NCBI GenBank assembly: GCA_027854065.1
Contig: JAQGEF010000001.1
Span: 310,001 to 374,000 of the forward strand
Origin: Polluticaenibacter yanchengensis
GTDB lineage: Bacteria > Bacteroidota > Bacteroidia > Chitinophagales > Chitinophagaceae
Length of the DNA stretch: 64,000 bases
Reading direction: 5' to 3'
In this document: positions 9,038-17,807 of the stretch, piece after piece
Numbering within the stretch: the stretch's first letter is position 1
How the letters are laid out: the number at the start of each line of letters is the position of its first letter
The notes under the pieces: generated by a model
What the model saw: the letters and a program-made list of their open reading frames with translations, nothing else
What the model was told of the DNA's origin: nothing
The model's database searches: none
Made by a program: the position numbers and the translations under genes

Positions 9038-10294
9038 TCACCTTATAACAAAAGTTTCTTCATAAAAGTTATTATCGATCTCTCTCCACCCTCCACCGTC
9101 CGACTGCAAAGTGATACTGGTTTGCTTTACTGATGCCCTGGTGTTGCCGTCACTTGTTGTGGCACATTTGTAATTCACAAGTCCCCCGTTATACGCACGT
9201 ACTCCAAACTCGTTCCAGATAATATTAATATCAGTTCCGGACTCTTTTATCAGTACAATGCTTGGCGTAAAACTAAAACATATTTCGTTGTTTCCTGGAG
9301 CAGGAATTTGAGCAGAAATCTTATAAATACGACCTTTACAGCTACTGGCCCTTGGTAAGTATATCGTTTTCGTAACATTCTTATAGGAAGTAAGGAACAT
9401 TTGTATGGTATAGTCCTTTTCAGTAGCCGTATAATTGTCGTAAACAGCCATATAAGCCACACTTACGCTGCCTGCCACCTGTAAGGTGGAGTTGGGGGCT
9501 TCTGTATTCACGCCAACCTTGCCTTCTGTACCAATAGCAGGTCCCCCAGCGAAATTTTTGACATACATAGAAGCAAAGAGTGAGCCGTTCGATTGGACCA
9601 ATAAACCGGCACCCGCACCTTCCTGTACCACTCTGCCTACCCCTACATCAGGCGTATTACTTCTGACTTCCAGCTTACTGCCGGGCTTTGTATTACCAAT
9701 ACCCACAAAACCATTATTCACATTCATGGCCATCCCCCACCCTATACCAGAACCAAACAAACCAACATGATCGTTATCCAACATACCGATAAAACCCCGG
9801 TTAACAATGGGATTATTAGCGTTATCCACACCGTCAAAACCAATGCCCGCCGTTTCCGAAGTTTTGCGCACCCGGATACGGCCATTCACGTCGAACATGC
9901 TCATTGGCGTAATGCCGATACCCACATAGCCATTAGGCTGTATTAAAATACGGCGGACCAAAGGCATTGGTACGCCCTGCCCCATGGCTGAAGCCGGGGA
10001 AGTAGAAATAAAAAACTGGCCGGTACTTTCAAAAACACCAACACTGGCACCAAAGCCGGTACTGATAGATTTTTCACCACCGTTATAGTAATAATTAAAA
10101 CCGATACATGGTACGGAATTCATCACCGATACACCTGCGGAATTGTCACCAAACATAGCAGATACAGCCCCCACTGTACCACGCACCACAAACTTTCCCA
10201 ATGTCGGAGTGGTTGTACCAACGCCCACATTTTGTGCATAAGCAGGAATTGTTCCCGAAAGAATACTCCCTACTAAAAATATAATGTGTTTCAT
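9038..10294 (-). CDS. Secreted repeat protein, paralog 2 of a tandem pair (function unknown)
   Basis: The start is ATG 10294 (418 aa); a TTG codon two codons earlier is less likely. The signal peptide MKHIIFLVGSILSGTIPAYA is identical to that of the neighbour. The same glycine-rich modules follow (NVGVGTTTP, GYVGIGITP, GRIRVRKTSETAGIGFDGVD, GKVGVNTEAPNSTLQVAG). The C-terminus differs: after CKGRIYKISA the sequence, including its cysteines, is only loosely shared. It may be an extracellular or outer-surface structural protein; I do not recognise a function. Confidence 0.75.
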   Translation of the reverse strand: MKHIIFLVGSILSGTIPAYAQNVGVGTTTPTLGKFVVRGTVGAVSAMFGDNSAGVSVMNSVPCIGFNYYYNGGEKSISTGFGASVGVFESTGQFFISTSPASAMGQGVPMPLVRRILIQPNGYVGIGITPMSMFDVNGRIRVRKTSETAGIGFDGVDNANNPIVNRGFIGMLDNDHVGLFGSGIGWGMAMNVNNGFVGIGNTKPGSKLEVRSNTPDVGVGRVVQEGAGAGLLVQSNGSLFASMYVKNFAGGPAIGTEGKVGVNTEAPNSTLQVAGSVSVAYMAVYDNYTATEKDYTIQMFLTSYKNVTKTIYLPRASSCKGRIYKISAQIPAPGNNEICFSFTPSIVLIKESGTDINIIWNEFGVRAYNGGLVNYKCATTSDGNTRASVKQTSITLQSDGGGWREIDNNFYEETFVIR

Positions 10295-10480
10295 CCCCAA
10301 TAATTTACAGGTAAATATTTGGAATGAAACACTGATATAAAAAATGTAATCGCTGAACGACCCATTATAATCGTTAAACGAAATTGTAAGACAAAACGAT
10401 GATGAAGGTTCTTCATCAGTCCCGCTAATACCCTTCCTTTCAACTGAGTACTCCTGCCGGGATCAGGTATATCCTGATGA

Positions 10481-11521
10481 TTATTTACCCAACGCTTTTT
10501 TTACTGCAGGCGCCACAACAGTACCTAACAATTCTATGGATTTCATCTGCGTTGCATGGTCCGGCGCTCCCATATCCGAATGCATTAAAAAGCGGGTCAA
10601 ACTAAATGTCTCCTGGTGATATAAAATTTTATCGATCACTTCATTCGGTTCTCCGATAAAGTAAGCGCCGTCTTTACTTCTGCCGGCCTCAAACTGGGGC
10701 TTTGTCATTTTACTCCAGCCCCTGTCTTTACCTACCCTGTAAGCCTGCGCGGCATACACAGGAAAATAAGCATCTGACAGTGCTTGCCCGTTATTGCCAA
10801 TGAGGCCATGCGAATGCGTAGCCAGTTGCATTTTTGCAATATCATGGCCCGCTGCTATATATTCTCTTTTATACAGTTCAAACAATGGCCTAAAGTGTAC
10901 CGGGTTCCCTCCTATAATGGCTATGATCAACGGCAAACCCAACCTCGCAGCCCTGATCACTGATTCCGGGGTTCCACCTACCGCAATCCAGGTATCAATC
11001 GATCTTTCCAGTTTAGGGTACACTGTCTGATTAATCAACGGCGCACGGAAACGGCCTCTCCAGTTTACCGGGCTTTGACCCTTTGCTTTATTCAGGTTTA
11101 GGAACAGATCCAGTTTTTCAGCAAATAATTGATCATAATCATTCAGGTCGTAACCAAATAAAGGAAACGATTCTATAAAACTTCCCCTTCCAACGGTAAT
11201 TTCTGCCCTGCCATTACTTACCTGGTCCAGCATGGCAAAATTTTGGTACACTTTCACAGGATCGGAAGAACTCAGAACAGTAACAGCACTTGTCAGCTTA
11301 ATATTTTTAGTAATAGCCGCCGCCGCCATTAACAGCATTTCAGGGGAAGATACTGCGTAATCTGCACGATGATGTTCACCGATGCCGAATACATCCAGTC
11401 CCACCTCATCCGCCAGTTTTATTTCCTCTAATATCTCATTCAGTCGTTGAGCCGGTTCCTGGAACGTTTGTGTATTTTCATTAAAATGCAAATCGCCAAA
11501 CATACTTATACCTATTTCCAT
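10481..11521 (-). CDS. LLM-class flavin-dependent oxidoreductase
   Basis: This 346-residue protein has the bacterial luciferase-like TIM-barrel pattern: MEIGISMFGD at the start, EIKLADEVGLDVFGIGEHH, KLTSAVTVLSSSDPVKVYQNFAMLDQVS.GR, the glycine-rich VGRGSF, and WIAVGGTPESVIRAARLGLPL. Such proteins use FMNH2 or F420-like cofactors for oxygenation or reduction of small molecules. The substrate cannot be inferred. It is a single gene, divergent from the barstar gene. Confidence 0.88.
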   Translation of the reverse strand: MEIGISMFGDLHFNENTQTFQEPAQRLNEILEEIKLADEVGLDVFGIGEHHRADYAVSSPEMLLMAAAAITKNIKLTSAVTVLSSSDPVKVYQNFAMLDQVSNGRAEITVGRGSFIESFPLFGYDLNDYDQLFAEKLDLFLNLNKAKGQSPVNWRGRFRAPLINQTVYPKLERSIDTWIAVGGTPESVIRAARLGLPLIIAIIGGNPVHFRPLFELYKREYIAAGHDIAKMQLATHSHGLIGNNGQALSDAYFPVYAAQAYRVGKDRGWSKMTKPQFEAGRSKDGAYFIGEPNEVIDKILYHQETFSLTRFLMHSDMGAPDHATQMKSIELLGTVVAPAVKKALGK

Positions 11522-11618
11522 AACTTCATTCTTTTATAGTGCAAATTTATTTTAAATAGCCGGATCCAATCTTAATCTAGATTATGTTTTAGGCACCGGC
11601 CTTTAAAAATACAGAAGG

Positions 11619-12011
11619 ATGACAAATACGATTATTATCAACGGTAATAATATTCACGATATTCAAAGTTTTTACCAGGAGATCAACCGGGTTTTTATGT
11701 ATGGTGAAGACTGGCAACTCGGGAACAGTTTAGACGCTTTCAACGACCTGCTTTATGGCGGGTATGGCACAATGAAAGATCATGAAACAACAACAATCAT
11801 ATGGCTGGCTTTCGAAAAAAACAGGCTGGACCTGGGCTATGAATGTACAAAGGATTACTACAAACAAAAGTTGGCACAACCTGAATTGTTTAATCAAAAA
11901 TATTTCCTGGACCAGCTTGAAGCACTAGAAGATGGAAAGGGACAAACCTATTTCGATATACTTGCAGAGATCATTAGTGAGCATGGTAATATTGAGCTGG
12001 TATGCCGTTAG
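11619..12011 (+). CDS. Barstar-family ribonuclease inhibitor
   Basis: The 130-residue protein starts at ATG 11619 behind an AGAAGG ribosome-binding site. It shows barstar features: IIINGNNIHDIQSFYQEINRVF, then the acidic W.LGNSLDAFNDLLYGG segment and a later IIWLAFEK. In barstar the acidic helix after WDLWD/LDAFNDxL plugs the active site of barnase-like RNases. No barnase-type RNase gene is adjacent, so this is an orphan inhibitor or serves a distant toxin. Confidence 0.85.
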   Translation: MTNTIIINGNNIHDIQSFYQEINRVFMYGEDWQLGNSLDAFNDLLYGGYGTMKDHETTTIIWLAFEKNRLDLGYECTKDYYKQKLAQPELFNQKYFLDQLEALEDGKGQTYFDILAEIISEHGNIELVCR

Positions 12012-12169
12012 TATTTTCTTTATGTCTCTTCTAAAAAATTAACTACTGCCCGGGACCGGTAAATGTAAAATACACCTTTTCGCTTTATTTAACAATTTGC
12101 TTTTTAACTAACTGATCCTATCAGAATCCTAGCATTAGAATTTGTTTTTAACTTTTAAATTTTAATGCC

Positions 12170-12529
12170 ATGAAAAAACTTTTATCAATTGCCGCATTAG
12201 TAGCTATCAGCTTAACAGGTTTTGCTCAGCCAAGAAATAACAATGGTAATGCATATGGTCACCATAAAGATTACAACAGGCATTATCAGGTTAAAAAACA
12301 TCCTAACAAGCAAAACAATCATTATGCGTTTGACATCCGTCAACGTGATTTTGAGATCAGCAATATCATGCGGAATTACCAGATCCGCATAGACCAGGTA
12401 AACAGCGACTGGCGCTATAGAAGGAGCGCAAAAAGGCAAATAATCAGGGACCTGGTGAACCAAAGAGAGCGTGAAATAAGCTTTGTATGGGATAAATACA
12501 ACCATCCGTACAACTTAGCCAGGAGATAA
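12170..12529 (+). CDS. Small basic secreted protein, function unknown
   Basis: The 119-residue protein has a signal peptide (MKKLLSIAALVAISLTGFAQ). The mature chain is rich in Asn, His, Tyr, Arg and Lys: an N-terminal N/H/Y-rich stretch, then a probable helix FEISNIMRNYQIRIDQVNSDWRYRRS. The composition suggests a periplasmic or outer-surface nucleic-acid or metal-binding role, but this is only inference. A good terminator follows. Confidence 0.6.
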   Translation: MKKLLSIAALVAISLTGFAQPRNNNGNAYGHHKDYNRHYQVKKHPNKQNNHYAFDIRQRDFEISNIMRNYQIRIDQVNSDWRYRRSAKRQIIRDLVNQREREISFVWDKYNHPYNLARR

Positions 12530-12556
12530 ATAGGTGTCGTGTTTGTGTAATAAGTG

Positions 12557-12590
12557 GCAGTGTTAACAATAATTGTTAATGCTGCTTTTT
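12557..12590 (+). terminator. Rho-independent terminator
   Basis: The stem is GCAGTGTTAACAAT / ATTGTTAATGCTGC (14 bp with two G-U wobbles), followed by TTTTT. It lies 28 bp after the small secreted protein gene. Confidence 0.7.
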
Positions 12591-12714
12591 ATTTGTGACC
12601 AGGCCTCAAAAAATGTTTTAATTGTCATATTTACACTTTTTTTGTGCCATTGGGTTGAATGAATTAAATTGCACTGTCGAATTTTTAAAAGATTGTTTGT
12701 AAAAAAATATTCTC

Positions 12715-13503
12715 ATGGATTTACAGTTAAAAGATAAAGTCATCATTGTTACCGGTGGTGCAAAAGGTATAGGCGAAGGGATCGTTCGTGTATTAGCTAA
12801 TGAAGGTGCCATACCGGTTATAGTGGGCCGTAATAAAGCGGACAATGATGCTTTAATAAATAGTCTGGCTGCAGAGGGCAGACAGGCTTTTGGTGTGGCT
12901 GCAGAGTTGAGCAACCCGGAAGAAAACAAGGCTGTTATTAATGCGGTAGTGGCGCAATATAACCGCATCGACGGATTGGTGAATAATGCGGGCGTTAATG
13001 ATGGTGTTGGCCTGGAGAATGGCTCTTATGAAGGGTTCATGGCATCTCTTCATAAAAATGTGGTCCATTATTATTTAATGGCACATTACGCTTTACCTTA
13101 CCTAAAAGCAAGCAAAGGTGCTATATTAAATATTACGTCTAAAACAGCCGAAACCGGCCAGGGTGGTACTTCTGCTTATGCAGCAGCTAATGGAGGCAGA
13201 AATGCTTTAACCCGTGAGTGGGCAGTTGAATTATTGAAATACGGTATCCGGGTGAATGCAGTAGTGGTGGCAGAAAGTTTTACACCTGCGTATGCCAAAT
13301 GGATCGAAACTTTTGAAAATCCGAAAGAAAAACTGGAAGAAATCACCGGTAAAATCCCATTCGAAAATCGCATGACCACGCCTGAAGAATTAGGAAATGC
13401 CGTTGCATTTTTACTATCCGCTGCAAGTAGTCATACTACCGGCCAGATCATTCATGTAGATGGTGGTTATGTACACCTGGACAGGGCATTGGCCAATGCT
13501 TAG
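12715..13503 (+). CDS. SDR-family oxidoreductase (L-fucose dehydrogenase-like)
   Basis: The 262-residue protein has a classical SDR fold: TGGAKGIGEG (NAD(P) glycine motif, about residue 12), NNAG (NAG motif), the ITSKTAE region with the catalytic Ser, and then SAYAAANGG. The position normally held by the catalytic Lys (YxxxK) is Asn here; the codon is AAT. The C-terminus has DGGYVHLDRA. The likely role is oxidation of a sugar or sugar acid, judged from the two following dehydrogenase genes; the substrate is uncertain. Confidence 0.82.
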   Translation: MDLQLKDKVIIVTGGAKGIGEGIVRVLANEGAIPVIVGRNKADNDALINSLAAEGRQAFGVAAELSNPEENKAVINAVVAQYNRIDGLVNNAGVNDGVGLENGSYEGFMASLHKNVVHYYLMAHYALPYLKASKGAILNITSKTAETGQGGTSAYAAANGGRNALTREWAVELLKYGIRVNAVVVAESFTPAYAKWIETFENPKEKLEEITGKIPFENRMTTPEELGNAVAFLLSAASSHTTGQIIHVDGGYVHLDRALANA

Positions 13504-13632
13504 GAGTTGCAAATGCAGATAGCCCAGTAGCACCACTGCGGTACAAGTGAGTGACACAACAATGCTTAATAATAGCAAGCTGTTCGCTCAATAAATAAAA
13601 AAATAATTATCTAAGGATACAATTATTATACA

Positions 13633-14643
13633 ATGAGAACATTAACCTGTGTCACACCCGGCACATTTGAATACAGCGATACAGAGATTCCTGTTGTTCC
13701 GGAAGGATATACTTTATTAAAAATAAAACGTGTTGGTATATGCGGTACGGACTTACATGCGTACGAAGGCACGCAGCCTTTCTTTAATTACCCGCGCATT
13801 CTGGGTCATGAACTGGCGGCAGAAATTGCTGAAACATCTGCCGAAGGATTTAGCGTAGGCGAGGCGGTGACAATTAGTCCTTATTTTTATTGCGGTACGT
13901 GTATTGCCTGCAGAAACGGCAAATACAATTGTTGCCAGAAAATAAATGTTTGTGGTGTACATATTGATGGTGGTATGCGTGATTATTTAGCGGTACCGGA
14001 TTATTCATTGATTCATGGCGAAGGTTTAAGTTTTGATGAACTGGCATTGGTAGAGCCACTGGCTATTGGGGCACATGGTGTCCGTCGCGCAGATGTGCAA
14101 CCAGGCGAATACGTTTTGGTAATTGGTGCCGGACCGATTGGTTTAGGCACGATGGAGTTTGCACGTATTGCCGGAGCACATGTAATTGCATTAGATATCA
14201 ACACGCAACGGTTGCAATTCTGTAAAGATAAACTGGGTGTAGAACATACAGTCAATGCTTTAGATGCTGATGTATATGCACAGATCAGTGCCATTACCAA
14301 CGGCGATATGCCAACGGTAGTAATCGATTGTACCGGTAATCAAAAAGCTATTTTAAATGCATTCCAATATATGGCGCATGGTGCCCGCTTTGTATTGATC
14401 GGGTTACAGAAAGGGGAACTGAGTTTCAGCCATCCTGAGTTCCATAAGCGTGAAGGAACTTTGATGAGCAGCCGTAATGCGACAAGTGTAGACTTCGATC
14501 ATGTGGTAAGCAGTATGAAAAAAGGTTTTGTAAACCCTACCAATTATATAACACATACGGTTACCTTTGAGCAGGTGAAAGATGAATTTGCCGGCTGGCT
14601 GGACCCTAAAAACGGGGTAATAAAAGCGATGGTATCTTTGTAA
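13633..14643 (+). CDS. Zinc-dependent alcohol dehydrogenase (sugar/sugar-acid type)
   Basis: The 336-residue MDR dehydrogenase has the catalytic zinc motif GICGTDLHAYEG and GHE. Its structural zinc cysteines lie in CGTCIACRNGKYNCC, and its NAD site in GAGPIG. It resembles L-galactonate/L-gulonate or sorbitol dehydrogenases. It lies between two SDR genes in the same direction (gap of 129 bp before, 33 bp after), which suggests one catabolic route for a hexuronate or deoxy-sugar. The substrate is not established. Confidence 0.83.
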   Translation: MRTLTCVTPGTFEYSDTEIPVVPEGYTLLKIKRVGICGTDLHAYEGTQPFFNYPRILGHELAAEIAETSAEGFSVGEAVTISPYFYCGTCIACRNGKYNCCQKINVCGVHIDGGMRDYLAVPDYSLIHGEGLSFDELALVEPLAIGAHGVRRADVQPGEYVLVIGAGPIGLGTMEFARIAGAHVIALDINTQRLQFCKDKLGVEHTVNALDADVYAQISAITNGDMPTVVIDCTGNQKAILNAFQYMAHGARFVLIGLQKGELSFSHPEFHKREGTLMSSRNATSVDFDHVVSSMKKGFVNPTNYITHTVTFEQVKDEFAGWLDPKNGVIKAMVSL

Positions 14644-14676
14644 ACGAAAACAAACAAACTAGAAAACATATAAATC

Positions 14677-15495
14677 ATGTCACAAAAATTTTCATTAGCC
14701 GGTAAAGTTATTATTGTTACCGGTGGCACAGGCATCCTTGGTGGCGCCTTTATCGATGGTATTGTAGAAGCAGGCGGAGCGGTTGGTATTTTAGGCCGTA
14801 ATGCGGATGTTGCCAACGAACGTGCCAATGCTATTAATGCTGCAGGTGGTAACGCTCTGGCTTTAGTGGCGGACGTTATGGATGTAGAACAATTAAAAGC
14901 AGCTAAAGAAAAAGCGATTGCACATTTTGGTAAAATAGATGGCCTGGTAAATGGTGCCGGCGGCAATACTCCTGAAGGTGTTTTACAACCGGAACAGGAT
15001 ATATTTAGTATGAACATAGAAGGTATGCGCCGCACCATGGATTTAAACTTGTGGGGTACTATCATTCCGACACAGATTTTCGGTGAAGAGATTGCTAAAA
15101 ACCCGGAGGGCGGCAGCATCGTGAATATTTCCAGCATGAACAGCAAACGGGCTATTACCAAAGTATTGGGCTATAACATGGGTAAAGCGGCTGTTGATTG
15201 TTATAATCAATGGTATGCGGTAGAATTAGCCAACCGTTATGGCGATAAAGTGCGTATGAATGCTTTAGCGCCGGGCTTTTTCTTAACAGAACAAAACCGT
15301 AATTTACTAACCAAAGCAGAAGGTGGTTACACTCCCCGTGGTGAAAGTGTGATTAAACAAACACCGTTTAAACGCTTTGGCGCACCGGATGAACTGAAAG
15401 GAGCGATTGTATGGTTACTTGGCGATGAAAGCAGATTTGTAACCGGTTCTATGATTTGTGTAGATGGCGGTTTCTCTATATTTGGCGGCGTATAA
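14677..15495 (+). CDS. SDR-family oxidoreductase (D-mannonate oxidoreductase-like)
   Basis: The 272-residue SDR has TGGTGILGG at the cofactor site, NGAGGN, catalytic NISSMNS and an intact YNMGK, and the C-terminal CVDGGFSIFGGV. The long insertion with GVLQPEQDIFSMNIEGMRRTMDLN is typical of the SDR-type fructuronate/D-mannonate oxidoreductases of Bacteroidota. It would interconvert D-fructuronate and D-mannonate with NAD(H). It is the last gene of the three-gene group, closed by a strong hairpin. Confidence 0.8.
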   Translation: MSQKFSLAGKVIIVTGGTGILGGAFIDGIVEAGGAVGILGRNADVANERANAINAAGGNALALVADVMDVEQLKAAKEKAIAHFGKIDGLVNGAGGNTPEGVLQPEQDIFSMNIEGMRRTMDLNLWGTIIPTQIFGEEIAKNPEGGSIVNISSMNSKRAITKVLGYNMGKAAVDCYNQWYAVELANRYGDKVRMNALAPGFFLTEQNRNLLTKAEGGYTPRGESVIKQTPFKRFGAPDELKGAIVWLLGDESRFVTGSMICVDGGFSIFGGV

Positions 15496-15517
15496 AAATT
15501 GTCTCTTAGATATTTTA

Positions 15518-15551
15518 AATAAGCCTGCGATTGAAAAACCGCAGGCTTATT
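15518..15551. terminator. Bidirectional terminator
   Basis: A perfect 12-bp stem, AATAAGCCTGCG / CGCAGGCTTATT, with a ten-base loop lies between two convergent genes (SDR and old yellow enzyme). T-rich sequence flanks it on either strand. Confidence 0.78.
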
Positions 15552-15557
15552 CATTTA

Positions 15558-16604
15558 TTATTTTGCTCTTACATACTGGTCAGGCCAGTCAGTATTCGAC
15601 TCTTGTAACATAAAATATGGATTACGCAATAATTCACGCGCCATAAAAATCATATCAGCCTGGTTATTTTCCAGTATCTTATCAGCCTGTTCACGGGTCG
15701 TAATTAAGCCAACTGCACCCGTTAAAATATCCGCTTCACGTTTTATTGCTTCCGCGAATGGCACCTGGTAGTCAGGAACCGCCGGTATTTTTACATGCGG
15801 CACATTCGCGCCGCTGGAAACGTCTATTAAATGAACGCCGATCTCCTTCAATACTTTACAAAGCGCTATAGAATCATTCACGTCCCACAAACCATCCACC
15901 CAATCCGTAGCTGAAATACGCACAAATAAAGGTTTGTTACGCCAGACTGACTTTACAGCTTTGGTCACTTCTACCAGTAAGCGGATCCGGTTTTCAAAAC
16001 TGCCGCCATAAGCGTCCGTTCTCTGATTGCTTTGCGGAGAGTAAAACTGGTGGAACAAATACCCGTGCGCGCCATGAATTTCTATCACATCATAACCAAT
16101 ATCCCGTGCACGGATAGCAGCATCTACATAATCGCTGATCACTTTATTAATACCGGCATCATCTAATGGCAGTGGCGCTTCATCACCATCGTAATAGGGC
16201 TGATTGCCGGCACTCAATGTTTGCCAGCCGTTAGGTTGATGTTGTGATATCTGGCGGCCACCTTTCCATGGCAATTCCAGGCTGGCTTTACGGCCAGCAT
16301 GTGCCAGCTGAATACCTATTTTACTGTTATGTGCGTGCACAAAATCAACAACAGGTTTCAACGCCTGTGCATGAGCATCACTCCAGATACCCAAATCGCC
16401 ATAAGATATTCTGCCTTCAGGGCATACCGCAGTCGCTTCCTGCATAATCAGGCCAACACCTCCTATTGCACGGCTACCATAATGTACCTGGTGCCAACTG
16501 TTAGCCAAACCATCGGTAGCAGAGTACTGGCACATTGGCGACATCACCAACCTGTTCTTAAACTCTGTACCGGCTATTGTTATCGGATCGGATATTGAAT
16601 TCAT
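15558..16604 (-). CDS. NADH:flavin oxidoreductase, old yellow enzyme (YqjM/NamA type)
   Basis: The 348-residue FMN-dependent ene-reductase starts ITIAGTEFKNRLVMSPMCQYSA, including the Cys typical of the YqjM subclass. It has EATAV, GIQLAHAGRKAS, the His pair in EIHGAHGYLFHQFYSPQSN, RTDAYGGS and R(I/V)S. It reduces activated C=C bonds with NAD(P)H. Its start overlaps the stop of the upstream alcohol dehydrogenase gene as TAATG, which implies translational coupling. Confidence 0.9.
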   Translation of the reverse strand: MNSISDPITIAGTEFKNRLVMSPMCQYSATDGLANSWHQVHYGSRAIGGVGLIMQEATAVCPEGRISYGDLGIWSDAHAQALKPVVDFVHAHNSKIGIQLAHAGRKASLELPWKGGRQISQHQPNGWQTLSAGNQPYYDGDEAPLPLDDAGINKVISDYVDAAIRARDIGYDVIEIHGAHGYLFHQFYSPQSNQRTDAYGGSFENRIRLLVEVTKAVKSVWRNKPLFVRISATDWVDGLWDVNDSIALCKVLKEIGVHLIDVSSGANVPHVKIPAVPDYQVPFAEAIKREADILTGAVGLITTREQADKILENNQADMIFMARELLRNPYFMLQESNTDWPDQYVRAK

Positions 16605-17647
16605 TATAAAGTAGCTATATCTATTACAAATCTATATTTCACATCACCTTTAAGCATGCGCTCATAAGCATGGTTGATGTCTTTGATATCAATCATTTCA
16701 ATATCGCTCACAATATTATGGGCAGCACAGAAATCAAGCATTTCCTGGGTTTCTTTTATACCACCCGTATTAGAGCCGGCTAATGATTTTCTGCCACCGA
16801 CCAGGCGGAATGCGGATATCTCCAGCGCTGTAGGCGGTAATCCCACGCATATATGTGTACCGTTTGTTCTAAGTAATCCCATATACGCATTAATATCGTG
16901 TGGTGCAGATACCGTGTCCAGGATAAAATCGAAACTATTACGCGCTGCTTTAAACTGCGCCTTATCCGTAGTCACCACAAAATGATGCGCCCCAAGTTTA
17001 CGGGCATCCGCTTCCTTATTAGGTGATGTACTGAGTACCGTTACTTCCGCACCAAAAGCCACACCGAATTTTACCGCCATATGTCCCAGTCCGCCTAAAC
17101 CCAGTACTGCCAGTTTATGACCTTTTCCCACTTTCCAGTGGCGTAACGGCGAATAAGTAGTAATACCAGCACAAAGCAATGGTGCCACTCCTTTCAGGTC
17201 CAGCTTTTCATCCACACTCAGCACAAAATCTTCAGTAGCGACGATCGTATTGGAGTAACCCCCATAAGTAGGAATACCTGTTTTTTGCTCGCGTCCGTTA
17301 TAGGTTTGAGTATTCCCGTTTTCACAATATTGTTCCAGGTCTTCTTTACAATTATCACAAACACGGCAACTATCTACGAAGCAACCAATACCTGCAATAT
17401 CACCTACTTTAAACTTTGTAACATCTGCGCCAACCGCTACTACCCTTCCCACAATTTCATGCCCGGGTACCATCGGGAATATACTATTGCCCCAGTCATT
17501 TTTTGCCTGGTGATAATCTGAATGACAAACCCCGCAATATTGAATATCTATCTGTACATCTAATGGTCCTGGCTCACGTCTTTCAAACTCCCATGGTGCC
17601 AATTCAGCAGTGCTGCTTTCAGCCGCATACCCTTTTACCTTAATCAT
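16604..17647 (-). CDS. NAD(P)-dependent zinc alcohol dehydrogenase (cinnamyl-alcohol type)
   Basis: The 347-residue MDR enzyme has catalytic zinc ligands in GVCHSDYH and PGHEIVG. Four structural-zinc cysteines lie in DSCRVCDNCKEDLEQYC. The cofactor loop is GLGGLGHMAVK, followed by STSPNK, which fits NADP preference. It resembles YahK/Adh aldehyde reductases. It forms a two-gene operon with the ene-reductase downstream, suggesting aldehyde or enone detoxification. Confidence 0.9.
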   Translation of the reverse strand: MIKVKGYAAESSTAELAPWEFERREPGPLDVQIDIQYCGVCHSDYHQAKNDWGNSIFPMVPGHEIVGRVVAVGADVTKFKVGDIAGIGCFVDSCRVCDNCKEDLEQYCENGNTQTYNGREQKTGIPTYGGYSNTIVATEDFVLSVDEKLDLKGVAPLLCAGITTYSPLRHWKVGKGHKLAVLGLGGLGHMAVKFGVAFGAEVTVLSTSPNKEADARKLGAHHFVVTTDKAQFKAARNSFDFILDTVSAPHDINAYMGLLRTNGTHICVGLPPTALEISAFRLVGGRKSLAGSNTGGIKETQEMLDFCAAHNIVSDIEMIDIKDINHAYERMLKGDVKYRFVIDIATL

Positions 17648-17807
17648 ACCTTTCTGTTTTATTTTTTTATAGTCGTAAAGCTAAGTTTTATTTCAGTTTC
17701 CCAAACCAGCTTTGTGATAAGTTGTTCTTAATTTTTATTGAGTCATCTTTTGTGCTGCTATTAACCACCGTTGCGACGCTCCGTTCAACTTTTGTAGTAC
17801 TATTATG

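Noticed and set aside
8888..9133. 81-codon plus-strand frame between the paralogs
   Set aside because: It overlaps the 3' end of the minus-strand paralog and has no features.
14544..15161. 205-codon minus-strand frame inside the mannonate oxidoreductase-like gene
   Set aside because: It is antisense to a clear SDR and has no family features.
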